Assembly: GCF_022581195.2 (NCBI RefSeq)
Contig: NC_061463.1
Span: 9,486,001 to 9,550,000 of the forward strand
Direction of reading: 5' to 3'
DNA length: 64,000 nucleotides
Source of the DNA: Helicoverpa zea
Taxonomy: Eukaryota; Arthropoda; Insecta; Lepidoptera; Noctuidae
The position numbers were made by a program, and so were the translations under genes. A model generated the notes under the pieces. It did no database searches and was not told the DNA's origin. It saw only the letters and a program-made list of their open reading frames with translations. Shown here one piece after another: positions 49,275 to 60,865 of the stretch; positions within the stretch are counted from its first letter, which is position 1, and the number at the start of each line of letters is the position of its first letter.

Positions 49275-51070
49275 CTTTTCAGTTATGTGGTGACAAATTG
49301 TATCAAAATGTTGATCATAAAAGTGTCCTGGACCATATATACAACGAAATTGTGATCACTTTGATTGAGGCAGCAGAAATAACCTGTAGTGAAAATCAGC
49401 CTAAATCAGGGAGACGTGGTCCGGGATGGAACAGCCATGTGCGTAAACTACGCATGGAGGCGAGGCTGAAGTATTAAGCTTGGTTTGAAAACAATAAGCC
49501 TAAGTCGGGCAGATTATGGGACGAAATGCGTGCCAGTCAAAATTTGTTCAGAGGAAGAGTAAAATGGTGCCAAAAGCATCAGGATCAACTGAAAATGGAT
49601 ATTATTGCGTCGCATAGATCCAATAAACAATTTAAAGAATTTTGGAAATCTACAAATAAGCTTGATGCTAGGCCAAGCCTTCCTGTAAAGGTAGGGGAAA
49701 GTGGTTCGCCGACAGATATAACCAATTTGTTTAAAAACCAGTTTCAGGTAACATCTCCTCTAGGCGCTAGCAGCGCGGTGTGTGGTGCTGAGTTTTGTCA
49801 GGGCAGTGAGTTTATGCGTTTTAGTGCCAAAGAAGTAACAAAAGTTATTACCAAAATGGCTGGAGGTAAATCTCCTGGTCATGACGATCTCAGTATTGGA
49901 CAGTTTGCTTGACACTAGACTAGACAATTGGTTGGGTATTCATGCACACGATTCGGTTTTAAACCAAGACTCTCTACAGAAAGTGCAATTTATGGACTCA
50001 AGCAAACTGTTCAATACTACGTAGATAGAGGTACTCCAGTGTATGCCAGCTTCCTTGATCTCTCAAGGACTTTTGACTTGGTCTCCTACGATGTCCTTTG
50101 GGAAAAGCTCAGGGAAGTGGGCGTACCCTCGGAAGTCTTGTGTCTATTTAAGTATTGGTATAGTAACCAGACTAATCAAATACGATTCGTATCTGATTAG
50201 TCTGGATCAATACGAAATCGTATCATACGATGGCAAAACAGTTTGTCAGAGGAGTACAGGTTGGAGTGCGGTGTGAGGCAGGGGGGTATAAGCTCACCCA
50301 AGCTTTTCAACCTGTACTTGAATGATCTGATTGTTGAACTCAGCAGTAAGCCTGTAGGATGCAAAGTTGGCAATGTTTCAGTAAATAATCTGAGCTATGC
50401 AGACGATATGGTGCTACTGGGTCCAACGGCAGGGTCGATTAGGGAAATGTTGAGAACATGTGAGGAATACGCAGTGAAGCTTGGACTTATGTACAATGTA
50501 AGGAAGAGTGAATACTTGATCTTTGGAGCCTCTGGTAAACCAATTTGCTACAAACCAACCATTTCATTGAATGGTGTGCCTCTGAAAAGGGTTACCCAAT
50601 TTAAATATTTTGGCCATTATGTTACAGATGACCTTAAAGATCAGATAGACATGGATCGCGAGCGCAGGACTCTGGCAGCTAGATGCAATATGTTGGCCCA
50701 TAGGTTCGCTCGCTGTAGCGTAGAGGCTAAGATTACCCTTTTTAAAGCTTATTGCCAGAATTTCTACACTGGCGTCAACTATACGCGGAAGGCCCTAGAT
50801 GTTCTGCGTGTGCAATATAATAACGGTTTCAGAGTGCTGTTGGGGCTGCCAAGATTTTGTAGTGCGTCTGATATGTTTGCAGAAGCGCATACAAACGACT
50901 TCTATGCGATTATGAGAAATAAGACCGCCTCTCTGTTGAGTAGATTACGAAGCAGCTCCAATAGCATTTTGAAGACGTTATCTGACCTGAACGACTCCCG
51001 TATATTCCCGTATATTTCCCGTATATTGAGCCAATTTATAAAGGTCATAGTTCGTCAGGACATACCCTAA
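49275..51070 (+). pseudogene. Decayed, 5'-truncated CR1-like LINE reverse transcriptase
   Basis: One reading frame is followable from about 49275 to the natural stop at 51070. Recognisable parts are WNSHVRKLRMEARLKY, GGKSPGHDDLSI, FGFKPRLSTESAI, SFLDLSRTFDLVSYD (catalytic Asp), VRQGGISSPKLFNLY and the active site SYADDMVLL. It lacks the endonuclease. Damage: a stop at 49475-49477; a deletion after SIGQFA (about 49905-49925), where several dozen residues of the reverse transcriptase finger region are missing and stops occur; and a 45-nt insertion at 50186-50230 with a stop at 50198-50200. All lesions leave the frame unchanged. The clade (CR1/Daphne-like versus jockey group) is inferred from motif style. 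Its 3' end resumes at 52546 after the inserted foldback element. Confidence 0.85.
50167..50205 (+). repeat. 19-bp hairpin made by an inverted local copy
   Basis: The left arm CCAGACTAATCAAATACGA (50167-50185) and right arm 50187-50205 are reverse complements at 18 of 19 positions around a single T. The right arm belongs to the 45-nt insertion that interrupts the LINE frame. A second small inverted pair, ATACGA/TCGTAT, follows at about 50210-50223. Confidence 0.85.
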
Positions 51071-51081
51071 ATTATATATAT

Positions 51082-51280
51082 GTCACCGTAAGATTACAAA
51101 CATCGTTAGATTACAATCTATCTCGAGAGATTGTAAACTGTCGAATTATTGTAAACCGTAACACCTGATTGCAATTTAACGCATTATTTTTCGGTATATT
51201 ATAATCTATCGATGAGAAATTGTCAAATTGTCAACTGTCCGAAAGCTCTCCCTGATTGGTCAGTCTTTTTGTAAGATCGA
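51082..51280 (+). repeat. Left terminal inverted repeat of the foldback element
   Basis: 199 bp, about 97 % identical to the complement of 52333-52531. Identity stops abruptly after GATCGA, where the unique core begins. Confidence 0.9.
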
Positions 51281-52332
51281 GAGCGATGTAGAGCGGTCAA
51301 ATTGTCAACTGGCGTAGAACGGAATGCATCTTGCGCGCTGATTGGTAGAACGTCAAAAAAGACAATGTTCTTTGCAACTCCCGGTGTCACAGCTCTTTGA
51401 CGTGCAAAAATAAGTGACGGTTTAATTTTTTATAAAATCAAAAATTGTACTTAATTTTTAAGACTCAAATTACACACAATTAGAATTGTATTAAAAATTG
51501 AAGTTAGTGACGAAAACGAATCGCTGCAAAACCGACTCCACGTAGTCTTGTCTGCCCTACCCCTAGAGTGCAATTCAAAACCGCGTAGGCGCGGAGGGGC
51601 GAGGCGGCCTGCGAGCTGAGGCGCAGGTAGTTTCAGCGCTCGCCGCCGCGGCTGAGGCTGGCCGGCTCTGCCGGCCAGCAAGCCGAAGCTGCGGTGGTGA
51701 GCGTGAAAACCATCTGCGACGATAAGCTCGCATGGGACCGCCGGAGCCCCGGAGCGCCGGAGCCGTGACAGAAGTTATGCTTGCTGCATGTTGCATGCTT
51801 ACTTCCATGCTGGGTCAATTAATATGGGATGTGTTATATTTTAAACAAAAAACTCAGTAGGTACGAGTTAAAAAATTAGAAGGTAAATAAATATTTTTAT
51901 GATGTCATTTAATAGTATTTAAGAAGTTTACTGTTAGAATGCATGCTACAAATTTAGATGCAAAAAAATAACCATCATGCTGAGTTGTATTTATAGTGGA
52001 AGATAACTCGTGGCTAAGATAGTATTATTTAGATGCTCGACGCTTTATTAATTGTGGCTGACTTAGTAATTTAGAAGGCAACATACATTTTTGGGGGCGA
52101 ATAATGATATTAAAAAGAAGCCTGTTTAATTAGCACCCCTTTTATTTTATTTTTAAATATTAGTTTGTATTTGAAGACAAAATACCTAACTGTATTTTTA
52201 TAAGAGTTATTTTTATATAAATTTAATACTTGAAGAACTTTTGAAGAGCATTTATTTTATTTAACTGACACCTCTATTTCATTCCTAACTCTACGGGAAC
52301 TCCATGGGAACAGAACGGCTGGTCGTGATTGG

Positions 52333-52531
52333 TCGATCTTACAAAAAGACTGACCAATCAGAGAGAGCTTTCGGACAGTTGACAATTTGACAATTTCTCA
52401 TCGATAGATTATAATATAGCGAAAAATAATGCGTTAAATTGCAATCAGATGTTACGGTTCACAATAATTCGACAGTTTACAATCTCTCGAGATAGACTGT
52501 AATCTAACGATGTTTGTAATCTTACGGTAAC
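52333..52531 (-). repeat. Right terminal inverted repeat of the foldback element
   Basis: Partner of 51082-51280. It ends with CTTACGGTAAC before an (AT)n run. Confidence 0.9.
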
Positions 52532-52545
52532 ATATATATATATAT

Positions 52546-52630
52546 AATTTTAATTTACTAACCCTAAGGTATAAGCATTACTAACAAGTGAGCCTATGTA
52601 GCTTCAATAAATTATTATTATTATTATATT
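52546..52630 (+). mobile_element. 3' end of the interrupted LINE
   Basis: About 85 bp ending CTTCAATAAATTATTATTAT, an AATAAA signal plus an ATT-repeat tail typical of a LINE 3' terminus. Its position just past the foldback element, on the same strand as the LINE frame at 49275-51070, makes it the displaced 3' UTR of that element. Confidence 0.65.
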
Positions 52631-54081
52631 TAAACGAATCCACAGTGGCAATCAGCATCGAGGATTCTTTTTGGAGGTGTCTAATGCTCATGGAATATAA
52701 AATTTTGTGACCATTTGGACTTGGATACCTGTCATCATACTCAGACTAAGCCATTTAACTATTAGAACATAGAGGCATAATCTGCTCATCAGCTTTCAGC
52801 TAACATCATGATTTATTTCTTTCGGTTTGTATGAATAAAACAATGAATAAAACTGAAACATTTTATTTAAATTATAACTCTTTTCTTCATATAAATAACG
52901 CTCTCATTAAATGTATCTGGAAGCCTCTACATAAACATAGTAAATCTTAAATGTCATACAACTAGGTACAGGATAAAATACAGAAAGTAGCTTAGACAAA
53001 AATTAAAAATAACTTAGAAATATCGTCGAAATACGCAGTGTATAAACGAAGTCACCCAGTGGATCACTGCAGGCAATCAATGTTCACCTAGAAAATAAAT
53101 TGTAGGTTAACCAATATTATTTTTTGTGGCCATAGACACGAGTAGATTAGTAGCATTTAGGCGCCATTTTTTTATAAGGCACAATCTTTTGACATTACTT
53201 AAGTAGTTAAGACATATTTCCGATAATGCTAAAATCTAAATTTATAAATATGTTAGGCAGTTTTAATTACACCGCTTGGTCTATGAGTAGATACTCAGAT
53301 TTTATTTATTATGAAAATTCAATAACGTATAGGTAATAATAATTCATGATTGTTATTTTGCTTCTTAGTAGATCAATGCCAATAAGTATACAATGACTAA
53401 ATAAATCATAATACAATTTTATTAAAAAAATATTTTATCGATTATGATCGACTTAATACTTAGAGCTTTTGTGATTATTGTATTGGATTTGACCAATTAA
53501 GCATTTCATAACTTCTTATTTTATTAAATTTAAGAAATATTATTCTGTAGGTAATAATAATGTTTCTAAGCACAAATTATAAAAGACACACAAATCATGC
53601 AAAAAGATACAATTTAGGAATAATCATGCGATTCCAAAACATTCAAAGCGTAAAACTGTATCCAAAATATTAAAAATATGATTTCGATCAATTAATTTTG
53701 GCACAAAAAATATAAATGTAAAAACACAAAATTAAAAATAAATCTTAAAACCATTCAGTAAAAGGTAAAATGAACATCACAGCAAAATTTTCTAAAATAT
53801 ACATGGTAGTTTCGATAAAAGTACCTAATATACAAAATTGTATTGAATATCAGTAAAATAAATCAAAATAAAATAACGGGTGATTTTTATTAAAATTATG
53901 CCAATAAATGCGTCTAGAGATGGACCGATAAATTGACTATTTATTTTCAAACAATTTTTCATTTAAAAATAGGCACACTAGCTGGTTAATAAGCTTGTAT
54001 TGTAAAAAGAAACTTCGTAAACTTGGTTGTCAGTAAATCAGTACATCTCCATGGGAATTTTGTTACATTGTTACACCTATG
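52631..54081 (-). other. 3' UTR and downstream region of gene B
   Basis: Very AT-rich. On the minus strand AATAAA occurs soon after the gene B stop, for example at 53940-53945 and 53887-53892, with more copies farther down (such as near 52859). The real polyadenylation site cannot be chosen from sequence alone. No other gene is seen. Confidence 0.5.
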
Positions 54082-54245
54082 TTATATTATTAGCATAGCG
54101 ATAATTGTGATCATTGCCAGCAGCAGACCTAGCAGCGTCAACCAGTCCAAGTCTGCCAGGTGTTGGGAGAACATCAAGGTGTAGGTACAAGCTAACATCA
54201 ACGTGCCAGAGTCGTGCCAATCGCGCTTCGACTGCGCGCTATCGC
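54082..54245 (-). CDS. Gene B last coding exon, C-terminal tail anchor
   Basis: The acceptor GTTTCGACAG lies just above 54245. The exon completes the split codon from exon 2 and encodes GDSAQSKRDWHDSGTLM..., ending at TAA 54082-54084. The last 18 residues (LTLLGLLLAMITIIAMLI...) are hydrophobic and run to the stop, with LADLDW before them. A single segment at the extreme C-terminus means post-translational insertion as a tail-anchored protein, with the whole N-terminal part facing the cytosol. The target (ER, nuclear envelope or mitochondrial outer membrane) cannot be told. A shorter hydrophobic stretch (TLMLACTYTLMF) lies upstream. Confidence 0.85.
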
Positions 54246-54402
54246 CTGTCGAAACAACAAAAACAACGCATACAGTAAAAAAAACTAGTTAGTAAAGGCA
54301 ACTAATACAACAGGGATCGTGAACACAAAATGAAAACAAAAAGCTGGATGCAAAATGGTTACAGTGAAAACCATACACCGTGCATGAGAATGGACCACGT
54401 AC

Positions 54403-57400
54403 CTCTATTTTCTTTTTGTGAATGGTGAGTTTGCCTTTTAGTTCTCCAGGGAATCACGTTCGTTGGCAGTGAGTTGCTTTGACTAGGAGTACAATCATCC
54501 GTTTGGTCTACAGACAACCTTCTCAGTTGCTGATTCATTGTCTGAACTAATTTTGGCGAACTTAACTCATTGCGAATTTTATTTTCAGACTCATTCTCAT
54601 TATCGGTTTGAGTTCGCGACTTGGGGTTACTGTCCAGTTTAAATATTGTCGCCAGTTCTTCAGAGGAATTATATTCGGTTGAATCAGCAGCATCTTTCTT
54701 GGTTTCTAAGTCGTCTTCGTATATAGATAGATTAACGGAAGCCCTATGAGGAACTTCTTGATTACAGATAGTTTGTGAAACTTGGTTCAGTTTTTCAGTG
54801 GCTTCTGTTATTCCAGTCATTTTGTCTACGTCACTATTACATTTATCCAGTTTTGGTCCTTTATTCTGTGTGAATAATTTTTCATTTACTTGACAAATAC
54901 CAGCAATTAAATCCGATATTCCATCTTTTAGCTCTTTAAAAGCGTTTATCTCATTAATTTCTTTAATCTTATCATCAGAATTCAAGAAAGGATTTAAAGA
55001 ATTGATCACTGGTGGTTTGATTTCCACTTCATTTTCTTTATCGTTTACTGTCTCAATTTTCACTGAGTCATCTTTAATCGTCACTGGGACGACGTCAGGT
55101 ATTAACTTACTTTCTGGTATCACAACCATCGTTTCTTGAGCTTTTAACTGTTCTTCGCCTTTTGATATATAACTTGAAAGTTTTAAACTTTCATCTTGGA
55201 AATTAAGCTCTTTTTCAAAACTATGTTTTAGCTGATCTTCAACTTTATGTAACTGGTCTGATATAGCTAAAAGACTATCTTCAGTCTTCTTTCCTTTAGA
55301 ATCTTCGCTGACTTCACTAACCTCTGCCACTGGTTTGTCATCTTTTTGTTCACTTACAACTTCAGACCGAACATTTACGTGCTTAATTTCAGGTGCAGTA
55401 TCTTCAGAAGACTTGCAAGTTAAACCATTCAAAAAGTTTTGCCGACTATCAGAGATTCGGCTCTGGACATCAGATTTTTTCTCGTTGTTGTTTCTATTTT
55501 TATCTAATTCAGCTAGCGCTACTCCTAATTTATTACTGGTGTCCATAGCTTCCTGCGCCAACATGCTAAGAACCTGTTGAAACTCATCTTTTGAAGAACG
55601 TTTCGATGCTTGTGGAGATCTGTTTGATGGTGATGAGCTTTTGGACTTATCACATGATGGTGGCTTAGCAAGGTGCTTATCGTCACTATGAATGAATGAA
55701 TCGTCTTTTGCGAAATGATGGGTGGGTGCATGGGTATTATTGACAAAAAGACTGACAGTGTTGTGTCTTTGCTTTACCTTGTTACGAGGATAGTGGTCCT
55801 GCTCGTTGTCGTTATTTTCAAAAGTGTTACGAAGCCGTTTCATGACATCACTGTTACTGTGCGTTTTTTGTAGAGTAGCCATTTTACTCATGTTCAAGGC
55901 TTCGTCAATTTCCTTCTGTATCATTGTAAATATATTAGCTGACAGGGATCGAACAGCTCTCTTCTTCTTAAGATTAGCAGCGGAGTCTTTAGTATATGGA
56001 TATTCACTGTAAGAATGATTGTTATTAATGAGGCCACTATAATCTTCACCGTTAAAGTGTGTAGAATGTCTGTTATCCTTCCTCAAACTTCGATACGCTA
56101 AGTCGTCTGATACGAGGTCGGGCGATCTGCGAGGGATAAATCGAGGGCGGCCTTTGTTTTCTGGTGTTGCGTGAAGATAATCACTCTGCGGGGCTGGGGA
56201 AACCGGTCCTATAGGTATGCCAAACGGCGGTTGAGGGTCTAAAGTCTTTAATCGACTGTTAGTCTGCTTTATATTTCTGTAAACAACATCGTCATAAACT
56301 ATATCTGGCTCGTTTCGTTCGGATTGCCTATCATCATCGGACGCATACGGCACATAAACGGGTGACGCTAACATGTAACTTATTTGCGCCTGTGCTTCTT
56401 TATAATTAGGTTTTTCCTTTGTTAAGGAATTCATTCTTCGAAATGCCATATCATCTTGCAACTTGTCAGGTAATGTCGACCTTCTTTGCACTCGTCTCAA
56501 AGGCGTCGTTGGCTGACTTCGCAGTTGGATCTCGTCATCATTCCCATTCCAATCATTAAATTGGTCGTTGAACTTCGGCGTCATTAATTCGCGACGTTCA
56601 GCTCTATCTAACAAATCTTCGTCACCTAAACCTAAACTATTGTAGATGGCTTCTAATTCATTGAGAGCGTCGTCAAGATTTGTAGATTTTCGTCTTTCTG
56701 AACTCTTTTCGTCGTCAGATGGCATTTGGTAAACACTGGGAACATACGTATCAGACTTATGTCTAACGTGTGTTTTTGATGTCGGCGATGTAACTGTTTT
56801 TGGTGGGTCAACTGTTATGGATCGCTTGTACTCTGTCGTCGCCTTCCAAACTTTGGCACCGTCGGTTGTGTCAACAGAAGAGCTTTTAAAAGGAGTTTTG
56901 TTTTTATTTTGATTGTCAGTATTTTCTTGGCCCACTTTATTTTGTTCTAAATACGGAGCTACTCTATTTTGTGTGCTATTTGAGAAGTCACTGCTGCTCC
57001 TTGAGTTTGCGTACATATTTTGCTGCCTTCTTTGTCTTTCTGCGTCGTCAATTTTTTTCCAAAAGTCAGACGCGTTGCGTGGTCGTCGATATACACTTTC
57101 AGCAACGTTTTGGCCAGCTTGGGAGTCACTTAAATATTGATTTTCATGACCATTTTGACTAGTTTTTACGCTAATGGGCCTTCGAGACCGAGGACTTTGA
57201 TCCGCATAATACAGATAATCATGTCTTAGTTGCACTGGTTCGGGCTTCACAATATTTGTGGGACCTATTGACTTCCTCCAAGGCGGTGAGTTGGCATAGA
57301 GGCCGTAATGATTTGGTTCAGCTGACACTGAAGCTGGCCTTCGGGGCTGCTCGTTTCTAATTTGAAAGTTCTGTATATATTCATTGTTCTGCATAGCAAT

Positions 57401-58789
57401 ATGATCTTCAGAATTTGATATAGGTCTTCGCAAGCCATTGAAACTGTGACTCAGTGACCTTTCTTGACTTCTCCGCATAACACGTTCGAAATCGTTGTTG
57501 GGTACGCCATGTAACTGAACAGTCTGTTGTGAATTGGCTATTCTTTCAGCTATTATGGGGTTATTTTCATAGTACATGGATATAGGAGTTGCGACTTTTC
57601 GTTGCATGTCTCGTGGAGGTGGAACAGGCGGTGCTTTTTCTACTCTTTTAACATTCGTTACATTTCCCAATGGAAACTTAACACACATGACGTTATCCGC
57701 GTTCTCATACTGATTACTTACACTCCTTTCGCGATTGTTATTAGAATAAAGCATTTCTCTATTAATGTTACTTGTTGGTATGGAATAGTTAATATGCTCA
57801 TTGTTAACTTTTGCGTTAAAATTGATGGATGATGGATAACTTTGAGTTGAGGGGAATGATGATATTGATTCGGATTTCATAGGACGGCGGTTAACATCAT
57901 TAGCGTATAATTGTTCTGTTTTCACGTTCTGTGTCTGATCACGTTTGCAGGTTCCGTAGCCACTGCTTTGACTCGTCGGTGTTCTTGTCAACATTTCAAC
58001 CTCAGCTTTTGTGTAACCTTGCTGTAACAACTCGGCTTCTTTATTAAGTTGATTTTCTTCATCACGAGATAATCTTTTGATATATCTCTCATTCCTAGCA
58101 CTTCTTGATCTTTTATTTAGTGAGCTATCACGCGAACGCATTAACGAATCTTCACTCCTAAATCGGATCATCAATGATGAATTTGATGATTTGAGTGATT
58201 CTTCTTCACTACTTGATTCTCCTTTCATACTATTTCTTAATGCTTCAACTCTGGCTTTCAATCTGCCCTTTCTGGTTTTTCTTGAATGTGACTCCAAGGA
58301 TGGTCCAGAGGATCTGTTAGAATTATCCTCTCTTAAACTGAGGGATTCTTTGGAAGCTCTGTACATGTCTTGAGTTTTAGCACGATAGTTAATAAAGCCA
58401 GCAGATGGATCAGATAGCACGCCATCGTCGGTAACATCTCGAACGTTCGGTTTTGCTAAACTTTGTGCTCTTCTTGAATCTCTGATTACTATATGATCAA
58501 AATTGTTGACGGCTGGAGCTTTTTTCTTCTTTTTAGACTTTCTCTTCGATGGGGAACGTGTACTAACTCCTTCGTCGCTTTCCGAAGAGGAACCACTTTC
58601 ATCTTCCTTTTTCTTTCTTCTAAACAGCTTTCCAATGGACCACTTCTTGTCTTTCTTTCTTTCTGTTTCTTCTGGTTGTGCGGGACGTTCGACGCGGCGT
58701 TGGACGGTGGCATATTCTTCTGTGTAGGGACGGTACGTCGCCGTGGGTGCCGATATGTCTCGGTGAGGGACCGGTGGGGAGTTGACAGC
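54403..58789 (-). CDS. Gene B main exon: large disordered protein, family not recognised
   Basis: A 4387-nt exon between acceptor CATTTCAG (above 58789) and donor GTACGT (54397-54402), open throughout; it encodes residues 22-1483. Visible features: SH3-type proline motifs NSPPVPHRD (24-32) and APPVPPPRD (407-415); KKWSIGKLFRRKKK (69-82); a Lys run near 104-115; LDDALNELEAIYNSLGLGDE (726-745); and three copies of D-D-hydrophobic-[AV]-[FY]-R at about 800, 854 and 916. There is also a helix around RSLSANIFTMIQKEIDEAL (968-986) and an acidic, Ser-rich last third. No enzyme fold is visible. With the next exon it becomes membrane-anchored, suggesting a scaffold that recruits cytoskeletal or SH3 partners to a membrane; this is inference. 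Reading through the donor instead gives a different C-terminus with a stop at 54359. Confidence 0.88.
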
Positions 58790-60294
58790 CTGAAATGAGA
58801 CAAATACTAAATTACTATTATGTCACGCGTGGAGTATTTCCAACAGCACCTCGTAATTTAAAACTTCGTTATTTGACCTAGAGTTGGCACCTATTGTGAA
58901 GGGACTGAAATGAAAAAACGACGAGTACGTACTATTTAAATAGAGTCATGGAAGTTCACTACTTGTATAATAGGTACCTCGCCCTGCTGTCTAGTAGAAT
59001 AATTTGCCAAGGTCATTACTTTGGCATGTTGTCAAATGTAAAAATATTATGAATTTGTGTTTTGTTTGCAGAAGTAGGAAGCAGTTATTTAATTTTTTAT
59101 CTCATGTTAAAGTTCAGAGTGATTTCGACCAAGGAGACTGATAAATACGTACTGGTAAACAATGAGACACTTGTAATTAAATAAATTCCACGTGATCAAC
59201 ATTCTGCGAAGATCTTAATTAAGAAATATACAGCTGAAATAAATTGTCAAAATATAAACGAGTCCCAAAATATAAAGTGGTATTTCGAGTTTTTTTGCTC
59301 CGTTACCTACTACAACAAAGACGCATAGGAAAAAACGCTAACACATGCTATACTCAGATATGTAAAAATCAGAATGTGACTAATGTACTGTAACTAACAC
59401 AATCAACCATTTCCATTTGTATACGTGTAAGTTTATCCCTTTAATTAATTAACGCATTACTGTAATCATCACTTCGTAATATTCAAACAAATCTAATTTA
59501 GGAACTCTGAGTGTGCAGCTAATAAAAGCAGACAAAATGCAATAATGGAAACTATAAATTGATTCAGTCGTATGTTTGCGAAAACTCAATTTGTTTGTTT
59601 TGCATCAAAAGCGATTAATTACGATAACATTTGAACATGCAGATTTAATGAAAATGCAACAGTGCGCTTATCTGTCGGTTATCTGTAATGTCGGTGATGA
59701 TACGTATTGACACAATAGGGTTTATTTAATCATTAATTGTAATAACGTTATAAAGAAACATTATTTTTGATGCAATTGCCAAGATTAATGTGCCTATATT
59801 CACCAAATAAATAGGGAAATGAGCCTTCAATAGATATGAATATAATATACTATAGATAAAAACTAATCTTCTTTCATTTAAAAATGAAGAAAAAACCGAG
59901 AAAACTAAAAAGTACATGTCCACAATTCATGTAACTAATTGTTGCATGACTAAACTAAACTAACTTTAAATAGTATACTACAATAAATAGTCTGCATGAA
60001 AAAGTCTTTAAGAATAAATACTTCTGCCTGATACAGCTGAAAGATCATAGACTCATTTAAAAGTCGACACTCAACAAAAGCTCGACTCTGAAACCAGGGT
60101 TAGATATAATCACTTTCAAATATTGGCCATGACTTCGGAATTTTGAGGCCGTGTATAACAGTCATAGAAAATATCATATCAATTTAAATTTTGAAACAAA
60201 AAGAAAATGTATTAGACGACAAGAGATTTTTATTTAAATATGCGATATCATTTGTCAACCGACTTCTTTTTTCATAATTAAATCTGAAACTTAC
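58790..60294. other. Intron 1 of gene B
   Basis: AT-rich intron between donor GTAAGT (60289-60294) and acceptor CATTTCAG above 58789. No additional exon, repeat or RNA gene recognised. Confidence 0.75.
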
Positions 60295-60357
60295 AGGTAA
60301 GAACGATCGAAAATATTCATTGTTTCTCCTCTCAGCAACTTCCAGCATGGCGACCAT
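60295..60357 (-). CDS. Gene B first coding exon
   Basis: Starts at ATG 60355-60357 (context AAATATGG, A at -3 and G at +4) and encodes MVAMLEVAERRNNEYFRSFL plus Pro, ending in phase 0 at the consensus donor GTAAGT. A second in-frame ATG lies at 60348. An in-frame TAA 33 nt upstream supports this start. The phase matches the acceptor at 58789 exactly, giving a complete protein of about 1537 residues over three exons. The short N-terminal peptide is predicted helical; no signal peptide is present, consistent with a tail-anchored topology. Confidence 0.8.
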
Positions 60358-60533
60358 ATTTATCGTAATATAAACACTTATTTAAAGAACATTTACAAAT
60401 ATTCACACCCACTTGCGTACTTTTGGCACCACGATCCTACCGTATGTTTAACACAATATTACACACACTACTACATAACTATAAAATACACACTCATATC
60501 ATAGTAATATTCATGTATAGTTACGAAAACTTC

Positions 60534-60865
60534 CACTGAGTTCACTACTTCCAGTCTTTGAGCATCGTTAGTCTCTTAATTAGACTAAAATATTGCTTTA
60601 AAACTAACACTACGGCCACACGTAATATCGTATTTTCGTCCCATCTATTTCGCAAATATCTAGAACATTTTTGAGACTTTGTAAATACTACACGAAAATT
60701 AATGTAACACTGTTGCAATGTATGTTATAATAGTATACGTCCGTATTATATCACAACGAAAAACACAAACAAATAATTGGGAAGCTTCGCGTGCGCGTCG
60801 CCCCGTGGCTGCGCGCGCGACTCGCCAGCGCAGCGTTGCGCGCGCGGCGTCGACTCGCGATAATT
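60534..60865 (-). promoter_or_regulatory. Probable promoter region of gene B
   Basis: A CpG-rich block (about 60783-60865, many CGCG steps) lies upstream of the gene B start in otherwise AT-rich DNA. A minus-strand TCAGTG at 60534-60539 matches the arthropod initiator consensus, with no clear TATA box 30 bp upstream. Which of several positions between 60540 and 60780 is the true start cannot be decided. The ORFs on both strands over the block (60699-60989, 60718-61155) look like by-products of base composition. Confidence 0.4.

Larger units (their letters stand above)
51082..52531. mobile_element. 1450-bp foldback DNA element with 199-bp terminal inverted repeats
   Basis: The left repeat (51082-51280, GTCACCGTAAGATTACAAAC...) and right repeat (52333-52531) are reverse complements with six substitutions and no indels. 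The ends are GTYACCGTAAG. It sits in a TA-rich run; ATATATAT on both sides (51074-51081 and 52532-52539) fits an 8-bp duplication, but simple repeats make this undiagnostic. It splits the LINE: reading frame to the left, LINE 3' UTR and (ATT)n tail to the right. The core has a GC-rich block (about 51580-51770) amid AT-rich sequence. No transposase ORF is present, so it is non-autonomous. hAT-like and Mutator-like origins are both possible. Confidence 0.9.

Noticed and set aside
51451..51818. Minus-strand ORFs rich in Ala, Arg and Pro
   Set aside because: They fall in the GC-rich core of a non-autonomous foldback element; base composition explains them.
21008..58789. Genes A and B as one transcription unit
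   Set aside because: Both are on the minus strand, but gene B ends with a spliced last exon and stop codon at 54082, and gene A has its own start codon and 5' UTR.
58489..58803. ORFs on both strands across 58489-58803
   Set aside because: They are other-frame readings of the start of gene B exon 2; only the frame that joins exon 1 and continues for 1462 codons is credible.
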